The notes: generated from the sequence alone by a model not told the origin. Shown: positions 53,696 to 62,477, counted from the stretch's first letter. The stretch: 64,000 bases of DNA from Acidisarcina sp963790505 (GCA_963790505.1 CAWBOT010000004.1:372001-436000), one strand, 5' to 3'. Translations and numbers: made by a program.

Positions 53696-54419
53696 GGTCC
53701 GCCTCGAAATATACATTGCATACCGAGAAAACCAGCGCACTCGAGCTCTTCACCATCACCGTATCGCCCGGCATCTCCGTCGTTCCACCCTTCGATCCAT
53801 CGTCGATCGTGACATCCGGGTGCTCGATCGCGATCTGCTTCACTTCCGAAGCAGCGATACCCAGATCCTTGAACGTCACACTCGATTGCGATCCCGAGTT
53901 GTCCGCGGCGAAATCGTGCGCCTTCACAATCGTCACCGTGCTGTTCACGTAGCGCGCTGACGTGGTCTTCCAACGCAGACTATCCGCCTTGTAAATGAGT
54001 TCGGTCCCGATCAGGGCTTTAGCCTGCTTCTCGTCCCAACACCCAATCGTCTGCGTCGGCAAAATCTTGCGGATCGTCCACGTTCCCAAAAGCTCCGCCG
54101 GCATCGGAGTGGCAGGCTTGGCCGTTGTGTCGTTTTGCTTCACCTGGGTCTCCAGGTAATTCGCCCGCACACTCGTATTCTGTGTCAGGCAGGCCACATC
54201 TTTGCCGCAGTGCTGATCGCGCTGCACAATCCAGCTGAGTTCGTCTTTGCGAAGCGCCGCCAGCCCCGCGGGGTCGCTGCGCAACTGCGTCACCCGCGCC
54301 TGATACGCCTTGTTGAGCCGCGCATCTTCCTTGCTGAGCGTCGTCGCATCCTGGGCAACGGCGAAGGTGGCGAAAAACAATGCCGCGGAAAGCAGGGTTG
54401 TGGTCAATGGTCTCGTCAT
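53688..54419 (-). CDS. Secreted LprI-like (DUF1311) domain protein
   Basis: This 243-residue protein has a signal peptide (residues 1-22, LLSAALFFATFAVAQ). An N-terminal LprI-type motif follows (SKEDARLNKAYQARVTQLRSD, then LRKDELSWIVQRDQHC, with paired Cys in GKDVACL; about 27-85). The C-terminal half (about 110-243) is a separate beta-rich domain with PAELLGTWTIRKILP. LprI proteins inhibit host lysozyme in mycobacteria; that activity here is a family inference only. It is divergent from the methyltransferase gene. Confidence 0.78.
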   Translation of the reverse strand: MTRPLTTTLLSAALFFATFAVAQDATTLSKEDARLNKAYQARVTQLRSDPAGLAALRKDELSWIVQRDQHCGKDVACLTQNTSVRANYLETQVKQNDTTAKPATPMPAELLGTWTIRKILPTQTIGCWDEKQAKALIGTELIYKADSLRWKTTSARYVNSTVTIVKAHDFAADNSGSQSSVTFKDLGIAASEVKQIAIEHPDVTIDDGSKGGTTEMPGDTVMVKSSSALVFSVCNVYFEADRK

Positions 54420-54542
54420 CTCGTCATTATCGACCGAATTCCTGCAGCGTCATCTTTTCACCGACTCGGGTCTGGTAGTATTCGGCGGGAGGTTGGCGTG
54501 GCTGCATTATGCCTGCTCTCGAAAGAATCCACTGAGGGAACG

Positions 54543-55556
54543 ATGACCACTTCCGCTGCCGTAACCCCCGAACGCATCATGCAATTCGCCTGGGGCTACG
54601 TGCCTCCGCTGCTTCTCGAGGCGGCGATCCGCCATCGTGTCTTCGACGTGCTCGATAGCGGCGCAAAAACCCTGTCCGAAGTCGTGAAAGAAACCGGTGC
54701 CTCAGAGCGCGGACTCGCCGCCGTCATGAATGCCCTCGTCGGCCTCGAATTCCTCGCCAAAGACCTGCAGGGCCGCTATTCGCTCACTCCCGAAAGCGCC
54801 ACCTTCCTCGTCAGCACGAAGCCGTCCTTCATGGGTGGAATGATTCGCCACGGCAGCAGCCAACTCATCCCCAAATGGCTTCACCTCAATGAAGTTGTCG
54901 CCACCGGCCGCCCAGCTACGTCCGTCAATCAGCAAGGCGACGGCACCGAGTTCTTCACCGAATTCGTCAACGACATCTTCCCCCTGAGCTACCCCGCCGC
55001 CAAAGCGCTCGCTCAATATCTCGATTGCGACGCCTACGGCCGCAAGGTTCGGGTGCTCGATCTCGCCGCCGGTTCAGGAGTATGGGGCATCGCCCTGGCG
55101 CAGTGCTCCGATGCCGTCCATGTCACCGCCGTCGATTGGCCCGGAGTCATTCCCGTCACCCGCAAAACCGTCACAAAGTTCGGCCTCTCCGAACGCTTCT
55201 CCTTTATCGAGGGCGATCTGCTCGGCGCCGATTTCGGCAGCGGCCGCGACATCGCGACCCTTGGCCACATCCTGCATAGCGAAGGCGAGGAGCGCAGCCG
55301 CGCGCTATTAGCAAAGACCTTCGAGTCGCTCAGCTCCGGCGGAACCATCGCCATCGCCGAGTTCCTTGTAAACCCCGAACGCACCGGCCCCGTCAACGGA
55401 CTCTTCTTCGCCGTCAATATGCTGGTCAACACCGATACCGGAAACACCTACTCGTTTGAGGAAATCGCGGACTGGCTTACTGAGGCGGGATTCGTCAACT
55501 CACGCACCCTCGACGCTCCCGGCCCGTCGCCGCTCATTTTGGCGACCAAACCGTAG
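54543..55556 (+). CDS. SAM-dependent O-methyltransferase (family 2)
   Basis: This 337-residue protein has an N-terminal winged-helix dimerisation domain (about 8-95; VFDVLDSGAKTLSEVVKETGAS). A C-terminal Rossmann methyltransferase follows (about 160-335), with the SAM motif VLDLAAGSGVWGIALAQ and the GHILHSEGEE active region; the latter keeps a catalytic-type His. Such enzymes methylate hydroxyl groups of small aromatic metabolites; the substrate is unknown. GAGGGAA precedes the ATG at 54543. No biosynthetic cluster surrounds it. Confidence 0.88.
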   Translation: MTTSAAVTPERIMQFAWGYVPPLLLEAAIRHRVFDVLDSGAKTLSEVVKETGASERGLAAVMNALVGLEFLAKDLQGRYSLTPESATFLVSTKPSFMGGMIRHGSSQLIPKWLHLNEVVATGRPATSVNQQGDGTEFFTEFVNDIFPLSYPAAKALAQYLDCDAYGRKVRVLDLAAGSGVWGIALAQCSDAVHVTAVDWPGVIPVTRKTVTKFGLSERFSFIEGDLLGADFGSGRDIATLGHILHSEGEERSRALLAKTFESLSSGGTIAIAEFLVNPERTGPVNGLFFAVNMLVNTDTGNTYSFEEIADWLTEAGFVNSRTLDAPGPSPLILATKP

Positions 55557-55646
55557 ATTTCTCTTTCCCGGGGTTCCTCGCGCGACGTAAAGTGAATCGG
55601 CGCACCGACAGGCTGGCGCGCATCGATTCATCAACCTGGAGGAACC

Positions 55647-56156
55647 ATGCACCGCGCTCGAGTCTGGATTACCCTCGGATGTTGTCTCTTTATCACGACG
55701 AGTTTCGCCAATGCGCAGACCAGGAAAGCCGGTCTTTGGGAAGTGACCACCACCATGACCTGGCAGCAGTCTCCCTTCCCGGCCGGCATGGGCGGAGGCG
55801 CCAATTCGCCCTTCGCCCCCGGCCCCCACACCACCCAGGTCTGCGTCACTCAAGAGCAGATCGATAAATACGGCACGCCCTTCTCCCAAAACCGCGGCGA
55901 TTGTCAGGTGACCGATGTCGTCAAGAAGGCCGACGGCATGAGCGCCACCATGACCTGCACTGGGAGGATAACCGGCAACGGCGCCATGCAGGCATCGTGG
56001 AATGACGACGATCATTCCACCGCCAAGGTCCACTTCACAGGATCGATGCAGGCCGGACCAACTCCGAAGCCGATCGAGTGGACGAGCGACTCCACCTCCG
56101 TCTTCAAGAGCGCCGATTGCGGCGACGTGAAGCCTTTCGTGATGCCGGCAAAATAG
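55647..56156 (+). CDS. Secreted DUF3617-family protein
   Basis: This 169-residue protein has a signal peptide (residues 1-23) and the DUF3617 pattern: KAGLWEVTTTMTW at the start, then VCVTQEQIDKYG, GDCQVTDVV, MTCTG and an HSTAKVHFTGSM strand, with conserved Cys pairs. The family is frequent in Acidobacteriota and Proteobacteria, is predicted periplasmic, and has no known function. GGAGGAACC precedes the ATG. It is convergent with the GH51 gene. Confidence 0.85.
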   Translation: MHRARVWITLGCCLFITTSFANAQTRKAGLWEVTTTMTWQQSPFPAGMGGGANSPFAPGPHTTQVCVTQEQIDKYGTPFSQNRGDCQVTDVVKKADGMSATMTCTGRITGNGAMQASWNDDDHSTAKVHFTGSMQAGPTPKPIEWTSDSTSVFKSADCGDVKPFVMPAK

Positions 56157-56189
56157 CTCTGGCCAGACCCTGGTTCGCGATGCAGATGT

Positions 56190-57863
56190 CTACACCAAAG
56201 TGATCGTCACCCGCGTGACCGACGACGGTGGCAGCGTGAGCTGCACCGTCTTGCCCGAGACCATGGCCGCCGCTGTCTTCGTCTTGACCGCGTCGGGCGC
56301 TTCGAAGGTGTTGTGGTCGTGCACGTCTTCGCCGCCCAGCGTCTCCGCAGCAGCCGAGGCCGCGCTTGCTCCACCGCGCAGCACGATCTGCGTCGCTCGA
56401 GGCTCCGTCAGGTTGGGGTTCACCACCGTCAGCGTCAGTGTCTTTCCCGTGAGCGACGCCGAGCCGTTCAATCCCCACAAATGCGACATGGCCCCACCGG
56501 CCACCACCTCGTCGCCTTCAGCACTGAGTTGTTTCTTCACCGCCTTGCGCGGGAACGAAATCTCAGGAACGGAGAACTGCACTCTCACCGATTGCCCTCC
56601 CTGGTGCCCCTTGTACATGTCGAAAACACTGAACACCGGCGTGGTAATGAACTTGTCTTCGTGCGAAAGAAATGGAGAATCGATGCAGTTGATGAGCTGC
56701 GCGCACGCCGCCATCGCCACCTTGTCAGGGTTCCGATTGAACGTATCGAGCGTAAGTGCAGTCATGATCGCATCTCGAACCGTCAGCTGCTGGCCGAGCA
56801 CATGCGTGGGATCGAGCTTCGTATCGCTGAAGCGATACCACGGCCCGTATTCGTCGACGACCAGCTTGACGACGTGGTTGCGGTCATAGACGCCCATTGC
56901 CGTCCAATGGTCGAGCATGATCTTCTCCATCCGATCGGCCCGCTCATAGCCGGGGTACACATCGTCCGGCGTAAACTTCAGTGCCTCGGGAAGATCGGTG
57001 TAGTAGTGCATCGACCAGCCGAATGGCGGCTTGATTTCGCGCCCCGGCCTGAAAATGTTCTCGAAGAAACGCGTCGTCCAGTCAACATCATCTTGATTAG
57101 GCCCCGAGGCAACCAGCTTCAGGTCGACCCCGTAGCTCGGCAGCCAAGCCTGGTAACGGCGATATTCGCTGGCGTAATCTTCCGGCAAAAACTGCCCGCC
57201 GCAGCCCCAGCTCTCGTTTCCGACGCCCCAGAACTTCACGTTATACGGCTCAGGCGACCCGGCCGCTGCGCGAACATCCGACCACGTCGTACTTCCCGCC
57301 GGGGAATTGCAATACTCCACCCACTGATCGAATGCATACGCATTCAGGCTGCGAACGTTCGCCGCAAGGTAAGGCTCCGCTCCGCACAACTTGCAGAAGC
57401 GGACAAAGTCATCCGTGCCAAACTGGTTCGGATCGTAGCTCGGCACGCCCTTCTTCGGCAGCCCCTTCGAATCCGGATCGTCCACCCAGAAATCTGTCCG
57501 CCGCGGCCGCTTGTCTTTCGGGCCGACACCGTCGCGCCAGTCGTAGCTGTCGGCGAAACACCCGCCCGGCCACCTTACCGCCGGCGCTTTGATCTGTTTC
57601 ATCTTCTCGATCAGCGCCGTGCGAATGCCATTGGTGTTCGGAATCTTCGAGTCCTCTCCCACCCACACGCCGTCATAAACCACCGCGCCCAGCTCCTCGG
57701 TGAAATGGCTATAGATAAACGGCGAAATCGTGCCCAGTGGCTCATCGAGCATCACCTCGATCGTCGCGTCATCGGGAGCCGTCGCCGCCGAGGCAAACCG
57801 CCGAGAGAAAAGATACCCGGAGCCGGCCAACGCTCCCGTCTTCAAAAAGCTGCGTCGTTGCAT
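56190..57863 (-). CDS. Tat-exported GH51 alpha-L-arabinofuranosidase
   Basis: This 557-residue protein has a twin-arginine signal (MQRRSFLKTGALAGSGYLF). The GH51 barrel carries acid/base E217 in WGVGNESWG and nucleophile E338 in VDEYGPWY; AVRWPGGCFADSYDWRDGVG is a family signature. A C-terminal beta-sandwich completes the fold. It removes arabinose side chains from arabinoxylan or arabinan. The ATG at 57863 has AAGGA six bases upstream and is preferred to an in-frame start five codons earlier. It is divergent from hemL. Confidence 0.92.
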   Translation of the reverse strand: MQRRSFLKTGALAGSGYLFSRRFASAATAPDDATIEVMLDEPLGTISPFIYSHFTEELGAVVYDGVWVGEDSKIPNTNGIRTALIEKMKQIKAPAVRWPGGCFADSYDWRDGVGPKDKRPRRTDFWVDDPDSKGLPKKGVPSYDPNQFGTDDFVRFCKLCGAEPYLAANVRSLNAYAFDQWVEYCNSPAGSTTWSDVRAAAGSPEPYNVKFWGVGNESWGCGGQFLPEDYASEYRRYQAWLPSYGVDLKLVASGPNQDDVDWTTRFFENIFRPGREIKPPFGWSMHYYTDLPEALKFTPDDVYPGYERADRMEKIMLDHWTAMGVYDRNHVVKLVVDEYGPWYRFSDTKLDPTHVLGQQLTVRDAIMTALTLDTFNRNPDKVAMAACAQLINCIDSPFLSHEDKFITTPVFSVFDMYKGHQGGQSVRVQFSVPEISFPRKAVKKQLSAEGDEVVAGGAMSHLWGLNGSASLTGKTLTLTVVNPNLTEPRATQIVLRGGASAASAAAETLGGEDVHDHNTFEAPDAVKTKTAAAMVSGKTVQLTLPPSSVTRVTITLV

Positions 57864-57960
57864 GTCCGTCCTTAACAAGAGTTGTGAATGCGAACTGACT
57901 CAAATGTCGAAGAGCGTCTGGGGCGTATGAGAAAACATTTACTTGGTCGTGTCAATCAGT

Positions 57961-57971
57961 CGTTATTAACG
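57961..57971. promoter_or_regulatory. Short palindrome in the GH51-hemL intergenic region
   Basis: CGTTATTAACG is a perfect odd-centred palindrome about 98 nt upstream of the GH51 start and 142 nt before hemL. It is a possible repressor or activator site; the surrounding 250-bp divergent region shows nothing else clear. Confidence 0.2.
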
Positions 57972-58113
57972 AAGAAATCCACCCTTACGCAGTCCGGAAC
58001 CTTCTAGCTCTGTCTGATCTGTGTTCTCCGTGGTGAATATCCGGTCCCCGTTCTCGGAAAGAAACGCCTTTCTATTAGCGGCCGCGTTAACCCCGGAACC
58101 TATACTGAAATCA

Positions 58114-59418
58114 ATGACCCGCACTCTCACCAAGTCCCACGAATTCCAGCTCCGCGCCGAGCGCCTTCTCCCCGGCGGAGTCGACTCTCCCGTTCGCGCC
58201 TTTCGCGCCGTCGGCGGCGCGCCGCCCTTCCTCGTCCGCGCCGAGGGCGCTTATCTCTGGGACGCTGACGGCAACCGCTATCTCGACTACTTCGGCTCCT
58301 GGGGGCCGATGATCCTCGGCCACGCCCATCCGCCGGTCGTCGAAGCGATCCAGCGCGCCGCCGCCAACGGCGCAAGCTTTGGAGCCTCTACGCCCACCGA
58401 GGGCGAGCTTGCCGAGATGGTGGTGACGGCTGTTCCATCGATCGAGAAGCTGCGCTTCGTCTCCTCCGGGACTGAGGCGACCATGTCCGCCATCCGCGTC
58501 GCCCGCGCCTTCACCAATCGCAAATACATCATCAAGTTCGAGGGTTGCTACCACGGCCACTCCGACGGCCTGCTCGTCAAGGCCGGCTCCGGGGTCGCGA
58601 CCTTCGGCATCCCCGGCTCTGCCGGGGTTCCTGAAGAAATCGTCCACTTCACCCTCGCGCTGCCCTTCAACAACGTCGCCGCCGTCGAGGCCGCCTTCGC
58701 CGCACACAAAGACCAGATCGCCTGCATCATCGTTGAGCCGGTTGTCGGCAACATGGGCTGCGTCACGCCAGCGCCGGGATATCTCGAAGCGCTCCGCAAG
58801 ATCACCGCCCACGCCGGAAGCGTGCTGATCTTCGACGAAGTCATGACGGGCTTCCGCGTTGCTCTCGGCGGAGCGCAAGGCCTTTATGGGATCCAGCCCG
58901 ACATGACCACCCTCGGCAAGATCATCGGCGGAGGCTTGCCCTGCGGAGCCTTCGGCGGCCGCGCCCAGATCATGGACCTGCTCGCGCCCTTAGGCCCCGT
59001 CTACCAGGCTGGAACGCTGAGCGGTAATCCCCTCGCCATGGCCGCTGGAATCGCCACCGTCGGCGAACTGATCCACCGCGAAAAAGAAATCTATCCGCAA
59101 CTCGAACGAGTCAGCGCCGCCGTCGCCAACGGAGTCGCGGCTGTCGCCGAAGCCGCCGGAATCCCCGTCACCACCAACCGAGTGGGTTCCATGTTCACCT
59201 GGTTTTTCACAGAGACTCCCGTCACCGATTGGGACACCGCCGCAACCTCCGACACAACTCTTTTCGGAAGATTTCACAGCGCTATGCTCGAAGCCGGAGT
59301 CTGGCTACCGCCCTCACAGTTTGAAGCGATGTTTTTGGGAACGGCGCATGGGAGTGTTGAGGTGGAGGCGACGATTGCGGCGGCGAAGATTGCGCTCGGC
59401 GAATTAAGAACAGCCTAG
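58114..59418 (+). CDS. hemL: Glutamate-1-semialdehyde 2,1-aminomutase
   Basis: This 434-residue PLP enzyme makes 5-aminolevulinate for heme in the C5 pathway. The substrate-side RLLPGGVDSPVRAFR motif, SSGTEATMSAIRVAR, FDEVMTGFRVA (PLP Asp) and the PLP lysine in LGKIIGGGLPCGAFGG are present. The ATG at 58114 gives the family-standard start (about 430 residues), although no good ribosome site is seen; in-frame codons farther upstream lack one too. It shows the organism uses the glutamate route to tetrapyrroles. Confidence 0.95.
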   Translation: MTRTLTKSHEFQLRAERLLPGGVDSPVRAFRAVGGAPPFLVRAEGAYLWDADGNRYLDYFGSWGPMILGHAHPPVVEAIQRAAANGASFGASTPTEGELAEMVVTAVPSIEKLRFVSSGTEATMSAIRVARAFTNRKYIIKFEGCYHGHSDGLLVKAGSGVATFGIPGSAGVPEEIVHFTLALPFNNVAAVEAAFAAHKDQIACIIVEPVVGNMGCVTPAPGYLEALRKITAHAGSVLIFDEVMTGFRVALGGAQGLYGIQPDMTTLGKIIGGGLPCGAFGGRAQIMDLLAPLGPVYQAGTLSGNPLAMAAGIATVGELIHREKEIYPQLERVSAAVANGVAAVAEAAGIPVTTNRVGSMFTWFFTETPVTDWDTAATSDTTLFGRFHSAMLEAGVWLPPSQFEAMFLGTAHGSVEVEATIAAAKIALGELRTA

Positions 59419-59424
59419 TTTCGG

Positions 59425-60009
59425 CTATGTCAGGGAACGACCGAACAATCGAATCCACCAAGGCCGCCTTGCTGGCGGCGGTGGACTAACTGAAAAATTT
59501 GCCGACACGATGTCGACTGGTTCTTGCTCGGACTTGTCCTCTGGTGAAATGCGCTGCTGATTCGTCTCCCGTGACTTCGGGTCATTGACAATCGCAACCA
59601 TTTCTACTGAGATCTCATGCCAGTTGTGGTCTTCTCTTCCATCGCTCCAGATGATGCCCGGTTGAGAATAAACAACGGTTACATCGAACCGTGCGCCGCC
59701 CTCCATGTACGGCGCAATTAATTTGGCTTTCGATGCGTTTAAATGCCCTAAGGTGCTTCCCCGCCATTGAACTAAGATCGCATTCCTGTCCGCAGGGTTT
59801 TCAGGCTCGAGGAAGAGCTCGCACTTGTCGCCCACCTTAACCTTGCGCCACAATCTGATCCGATTTCTGTTGTGACTAAGCCCTCTTATCGCTCCCTTGT
59901 ACTTCGTACCCTTGGTAGGCCCGCGCTTGCGTCGGCGCTCGCGCTGGCGCTCTCGTTCCTCCGCTTCAGCTGGGTCGCTTGGAGTAACAGTGATCGTTAC
60001 CTTCCCCAC
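59425..60009 (-). CDS. Stand-alone HIRAN-domain protein
   Basis: This is a 194-residue protein. After a charged basic N-terminus (ERERQRERRRKRGPTK) there is a HIRAN-like domain at about residues 40-115: VGDKCELFLEPENPADRNAI, then GSTLGHLNASKAKLIAPYMEGG, matching the L-EP-NP-D--AI-V---LG-L pattern. HIRAN domains bind DNA ends or stalled forks and are usually fused to helicases or nucleases; here nothing is fused. The C-terminus is Pro-rich and then aromatic/basic (RRPWWIRLFGRS). The GTG at 60009 was chosen for GGAGA 6 nt upstream; a GTG at 60048 would add 13 residues. Local base composition looks more A/T-rich than its neighbours. Confidence 0.7.
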   Translation of the reverse strand: MGKVTITVTPSDPAEAEERERQRERRRKRGPTKGTKYKGAIRGLSHNRNRIRLWRKVKVGDKCELFLEPENPADRNAILVQWRGSTLGHLNASKAKLIAPYMEGGARFDVTVVYSQPGIIWSDGREDHNWHEISVEMVAIVNDPKSRETNQQRISPEDKSEQEPVDIVSANFSVSPPPPARRPWWIRLFGRSLT

Positions 60010-60122
60010 GTTACAGTCTCCGCTGAAAGAATAACCTAGCCAGCCCACCTCAGCTACCAGGCCCTACTGCTGCTGCCGAGCGTTATAGTGACGTCGTTGC
60101 GTGAACTCATGCCGAGATATTG

Positions 60123-60449
60123 CTATGCAGCTTTCCGGTCTACCACCTCAAGCACGGTTCCTTCCAGCTTCTGCAAATGCGCGATGATGGCGAAGAGATT
60201 TCTTGCTTGCGGATTTCCTGATGGGCTGAACATTCGCATTAGGGTCTTCGGGGAGCGGTCGAGGGCCTCGCCGAGCTGAATGAAGCCAACCGTCCCGTTA
60301 ATGTAATTGCGCAGCACCGATTTCCCGGTTTCAACATCGCCCGAGACGAGGCAGTTCAAACCTTCCCGCAAATAGGCGCGCCGGAATCCCTTACTCTCTT
60401 GAAGTTGCGCCTTGACTGTTTCTTTGAATTCTCGCCCCAGCGGCATCAT
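60123..60449 (-). CDS. HigA-like antitoxin / helix-turn-helix regulator
   Basis: This 108-residue protein has a helix-turn-helix of the phage-type addiction-module antidote family: YINGTVGFIQLGEALDRSP, then TLMRMFSPSGNP. It is preceded by an N-terminal helix (FKETVKAQLQESKGFRRAYL). Its ATG overlaps the stop of the toxin gene (ATGA). Toxin-first order and size match HigBA-type and related modules. It should neutralise the toxin and, with it, bind the operator upstream. AAGGAGC precedes the start; the second ATG at 60446 is an alternative. Confidence 0.78.
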   Translation of the reverse strand: MMPLGREFKETVKAQLQESKGFRRAYLREGLNCLVSGDVETGKSVLRNYINGTVGFIQLGEALDRSPKTLMRMFSPSGNPQARNLFAIIAHLQKLEGTVLEVVDRKAA

Positions 60450-60769
60450 TGCTCCTTTTTCGTTGCCTTGTACTCGTTCCACATTGCTCGGGCGGCGGCA
60501 ATATCGCTCTGCTGACTCTTCTTGCTGCCTCCGCCGAGAAGGATGATGAGCGTCTCGCCGTCCCGTCCAAGATAAGCCCGAAAACCAGGCCCAAAATTCA
60601 TCCGAAGCTCCATCACTCCGCCGCCCACGCTCTTGATGTTCGAGAGGTTGCCGTGTTCCAGACGCTCCAGGTAAACGGCAACTCTGGCCCGGGCTGCAGG
60701 CTCCAGGGATAAGAACCAGAGCTCGAACGGATTGCATCCCTCGCGATCGACATAAGGACGTACGATCAT
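60446..60769 (-). CDS. RelE/HigB-type toxin
   Basis: This 107-residue protein of the phage-derived Gp49/HigB-like group has RPYVDREGCNPFELWFLSL at the start, VAVYLERLEHGNLSNIKSVG in the middle and MELRMNFGPGFRAYLGRDGE then LIILLGGGSKKSQQSDIAAA at the end. This is the core pattern of RelE-superfamily mRNA interferases, including the conserved Gly-rich strand and following Lys/Gln residues. The ATG at 60769 was chosen because GGATGG lies directly upstream; extending the frame would cross the candidate operator. Coupled with the antitoxin gene, it is predicted to cleave mRNA at the ribosome. Confidence 0.82.
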   Translation of the reverse strand: MIVRPYVDREGCNPFELWFLSLEPAARARVAVYLERLEHGNLSNIKSVGGGVMELRMNFGPGFRAYLGRDGETLIILLGGGSKKSQQSDIAAARAMWNEYKATKKEQ

Positions 60770-60776
60770 TCCATCC

Positions 60777-60804
60777 AAAATGGTACCACTAAGATCACCA
60801 TTTT
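60777..60804. promoter_or_regulatory. Candidate operator of the toxin-antitoxin module
   Basis: AAAATGGT (60777-60784) and ACCATTTT (60797-60804) are perfect 8-bp inverted arms with a 12-nt spacer. The site lies just upstream (8-35 nt) of the toxin start codon. TGGTACCA at 60781-60788 is a smaller palindrome overlapping the left arm. Such a site fits autoregulation by the antitoxin helix-turn-helix. Confidence 0.55.
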
Positions 60805-60843
60805 TATGGATATTCGTGTGCGGAGAGCAGAGTTGCGATCGCT

Positions 60844-61599
60844 TCACTGCGGAGTGATTTTCACCACCGTAGCCCCGCAGGTATGCACATTCTGGCAAGC
60901 TTCAGGCGCCAGCGTCTTCGACAAGCAAACCTCAACCGCAGTCAGATAGTTCTTCCCGCAACTCAGAGCTATACCCCCCTGCGGCCAGCTCGGATTCGCC
61001 GCCGCAAACTCCCCAATGATCGCGCTTGGCGTCATCATCGCCGGCGGTCGCCCATTCACAAAGATCGCCGGAATCCTCACCGCATGAAACGCCGTCCCAA
61101 TCGCGGTGAAGTAGGCATCCGGCGCAAGCCCCGAACAAGTCCCATGCGTCGTCCACTCATGCTCGATGAGCGAAACCGTCGGAATCAGGCTGAGGTACTG
61201 TTGCGGATTGGCCGGCCCCGCCGCCGTCGAGCAATTCTCCGGATAAGTGCCGTCGTCATTTTGCGGCCACATCCCATGGACCACGAACCCCGGATGCGAA
61301 CCGCACTCCGAGCTGCTCGGATGAGTCGCACAGAATTCCGGCGACCACGACAACGTCAGCAAATAGAAATCAAAGGCGCCAGGCTGCGAGTTCGCCGCCG
61401 GACGAGCGCGTCGAGACTTCCGGCTCGCAAACTCCGCCCGCGAATTACCGCTCGCCCCGGAATCAGCCTGGCTGGCAGCCGACGATTGCACCGGCGAGGC
61501 CGAAGGCGATTTCTCCACGGTAATTGGCGGAGCACTCGTGCAACCGCCAAGCAACACTGCGAACAAAAGCAGATTTGCAGCTCGACCCAACGCCGTCAC
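60844..61599 (-). CDS. RNase T2 family ribonuclease, lipoprotein
   Basis: This 251-residue protein begins with a lipoprotein signal (LLLFAVLLGGC, Cys20), then a Ser/Ala linker (about 30-70). The RNase T2 core follows (about 75-250), with CAS I FVVHGMWPQ (H108) and CAS II EHEWTTHGTC (H147, E148, H152), plus several cysteines for disulfides. It would degrade RNA in the periplasm or at the surface to 3'-nucleotides for nutrient recovery. The start GTG overlaps the deacetylase stop by 4 nt (GTGA). Confidence 0.92.
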   Translation of the reverse strand: MTALGRAANLLLFAVLLGGCTSAPPITVEKSPSASPVQSSAASQADSGASGNSRAEFASRKSRRARPAANSQPGAFDFYLLTLSWSPEFCATHPSSSECGSHPGFVVHGMWPQNDDGTYPENCSTAAGPANPQQYLSLIPTVSLIEHEWTTHGTCSGLAPDAYFTAIGTAFHAVRIPAIFVNGRPPAMMTPSAIIGEFAAANPSWPQGGIALSCGKNYLTAVEVCLSKTLAPEACQNVHTCGATVVKITPQ

Positions 61600-62336
61600 C
61601 TTTCACTCCCTGTCGCAACGAAGCTCGATCCTTCCGCAGCCAGCCTCGGAATCAGCCTTCGCACCGCCTCAACCGTTGCGCTCCGGTCCTGCCCAATCCC
61701 CGCCTGCCCGCCATCGTGCAGAACGATATTGCTCCCCCACCCGCCCCGCCGATTCCGCCCGATTCCTTTTTCGACATGGCCTAGAACATCTTCTGCGCGA
61801 ATCCCCGCTTCCCAGTCGTGCCCAATCACATTCCACATCACCGGAGTCAGTCCCAGCTCCCGCGCCGCGCGCAACACATCCGGACGACGCGAGCCGTGCG
61901 GCGGCCGAAAATAGCTCACCCGCTCACCCAGCGCATCTTCAAGCGCCGCATTGCAATCCGCTAGCTCCCGCCTCACCCTCGCCGGAGTCTCCAGCACCAG
62001 CCACGGATGCGTCATCGTATGGTTCCCAATCAAGTGCCCCGCCGCCTGTACCGCGCGAACGATATCCGGCCGCTCCCGCACGAACCGTCCGATCATGAAA
62101 AATGTCGCCCGTACCTGATGCTCCGCAAGACTGTCGAGCAGCTGCCCAGTGTAAGGATCGTTTGGCCCATCATCAAATGTCAGCGCGATCTCATTCGGAT
62201 TCCGGCCCGCAATCACCGTCCGCCCAAAGAGCTGCGAACCCGCCGAAAGCGCGGCATAGGTCAGCAGTCCCGCCCCGGCAATGCCCGCAACCGCAGCGCC
62301 TGCAAGAATTCCACCCACTGGAAGCGATCCTGACAT
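61596..62336 (-). CDS. Membrane-anchored polysaccharide deacetylase (NodB/CE4)
   Basis: This 246-residue protein has an N-terminal Gly/Ala-rich helix (about residues 7-31), probably a signal anchor. The CE4 domain follows (about 48-240), with motif 1 TFDDGP (D55, D56), motif 2 HTMTH (H106, H110), motif 3 RPPHG (144-148), W168-type MWNVIGHDW and the C-terminal IVLHDGG. All five CE4 motifs are present, so it should deacetylate peptidoglycan, chitin-oligomer or another N-acetylated glycan. It is translationally coupled to the RNase T2 gene. Confidence 0.9.
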   Translation of the reverse strand: MSGSLPVGGILAGAAVAGIAGAGLLTYAALSAGSQLFGRTVIAGRNPNEIALTFDDGPNDPYTGQLLDSLAEHQVRATFFMIGRFVRERPDIVRAVQAAGHLIGNHTMTHPWLVLETPARVRRELADCNAALEDALGERVSYFRPPHGSRRPDVLRAARELGLTPVMWNVIGHDWEAGIRAEDVLGHVEKGIGRNRRGGWGSNIVLHDGGQAGIGQDRSATVEAVRRLIPRLAAEGSSFVATGSER

Positions 62337-62457
62337 TGGCTTTCAGTGTACTGCCCATGAACTTCGCGTCGCCGCTGCTTGGCGACTGACCGGGCGCATG
62401 ATATCTTCGTATTTTCTTCGCTATAGAGACTACGGTAGGAAAGCCCTTCGGTAGGTG

Positions 62458-62477
62458 CCGGGGCCTCAAGCCCCCGG
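62458..62477. other. GC-rich hairpin upstream of the deoxynucleoside kinase gene
   Basis: CCGGGG (62458-62463) pairs with CCCCGG (62472-62477) around an 8-nt loop, about 56 nt before the kinase start. No T-run follows. It may be a leader hairpin or part of a dispersed repeat; the rest of 62337-62533 shows nothing clear. Confidence 0.3.
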
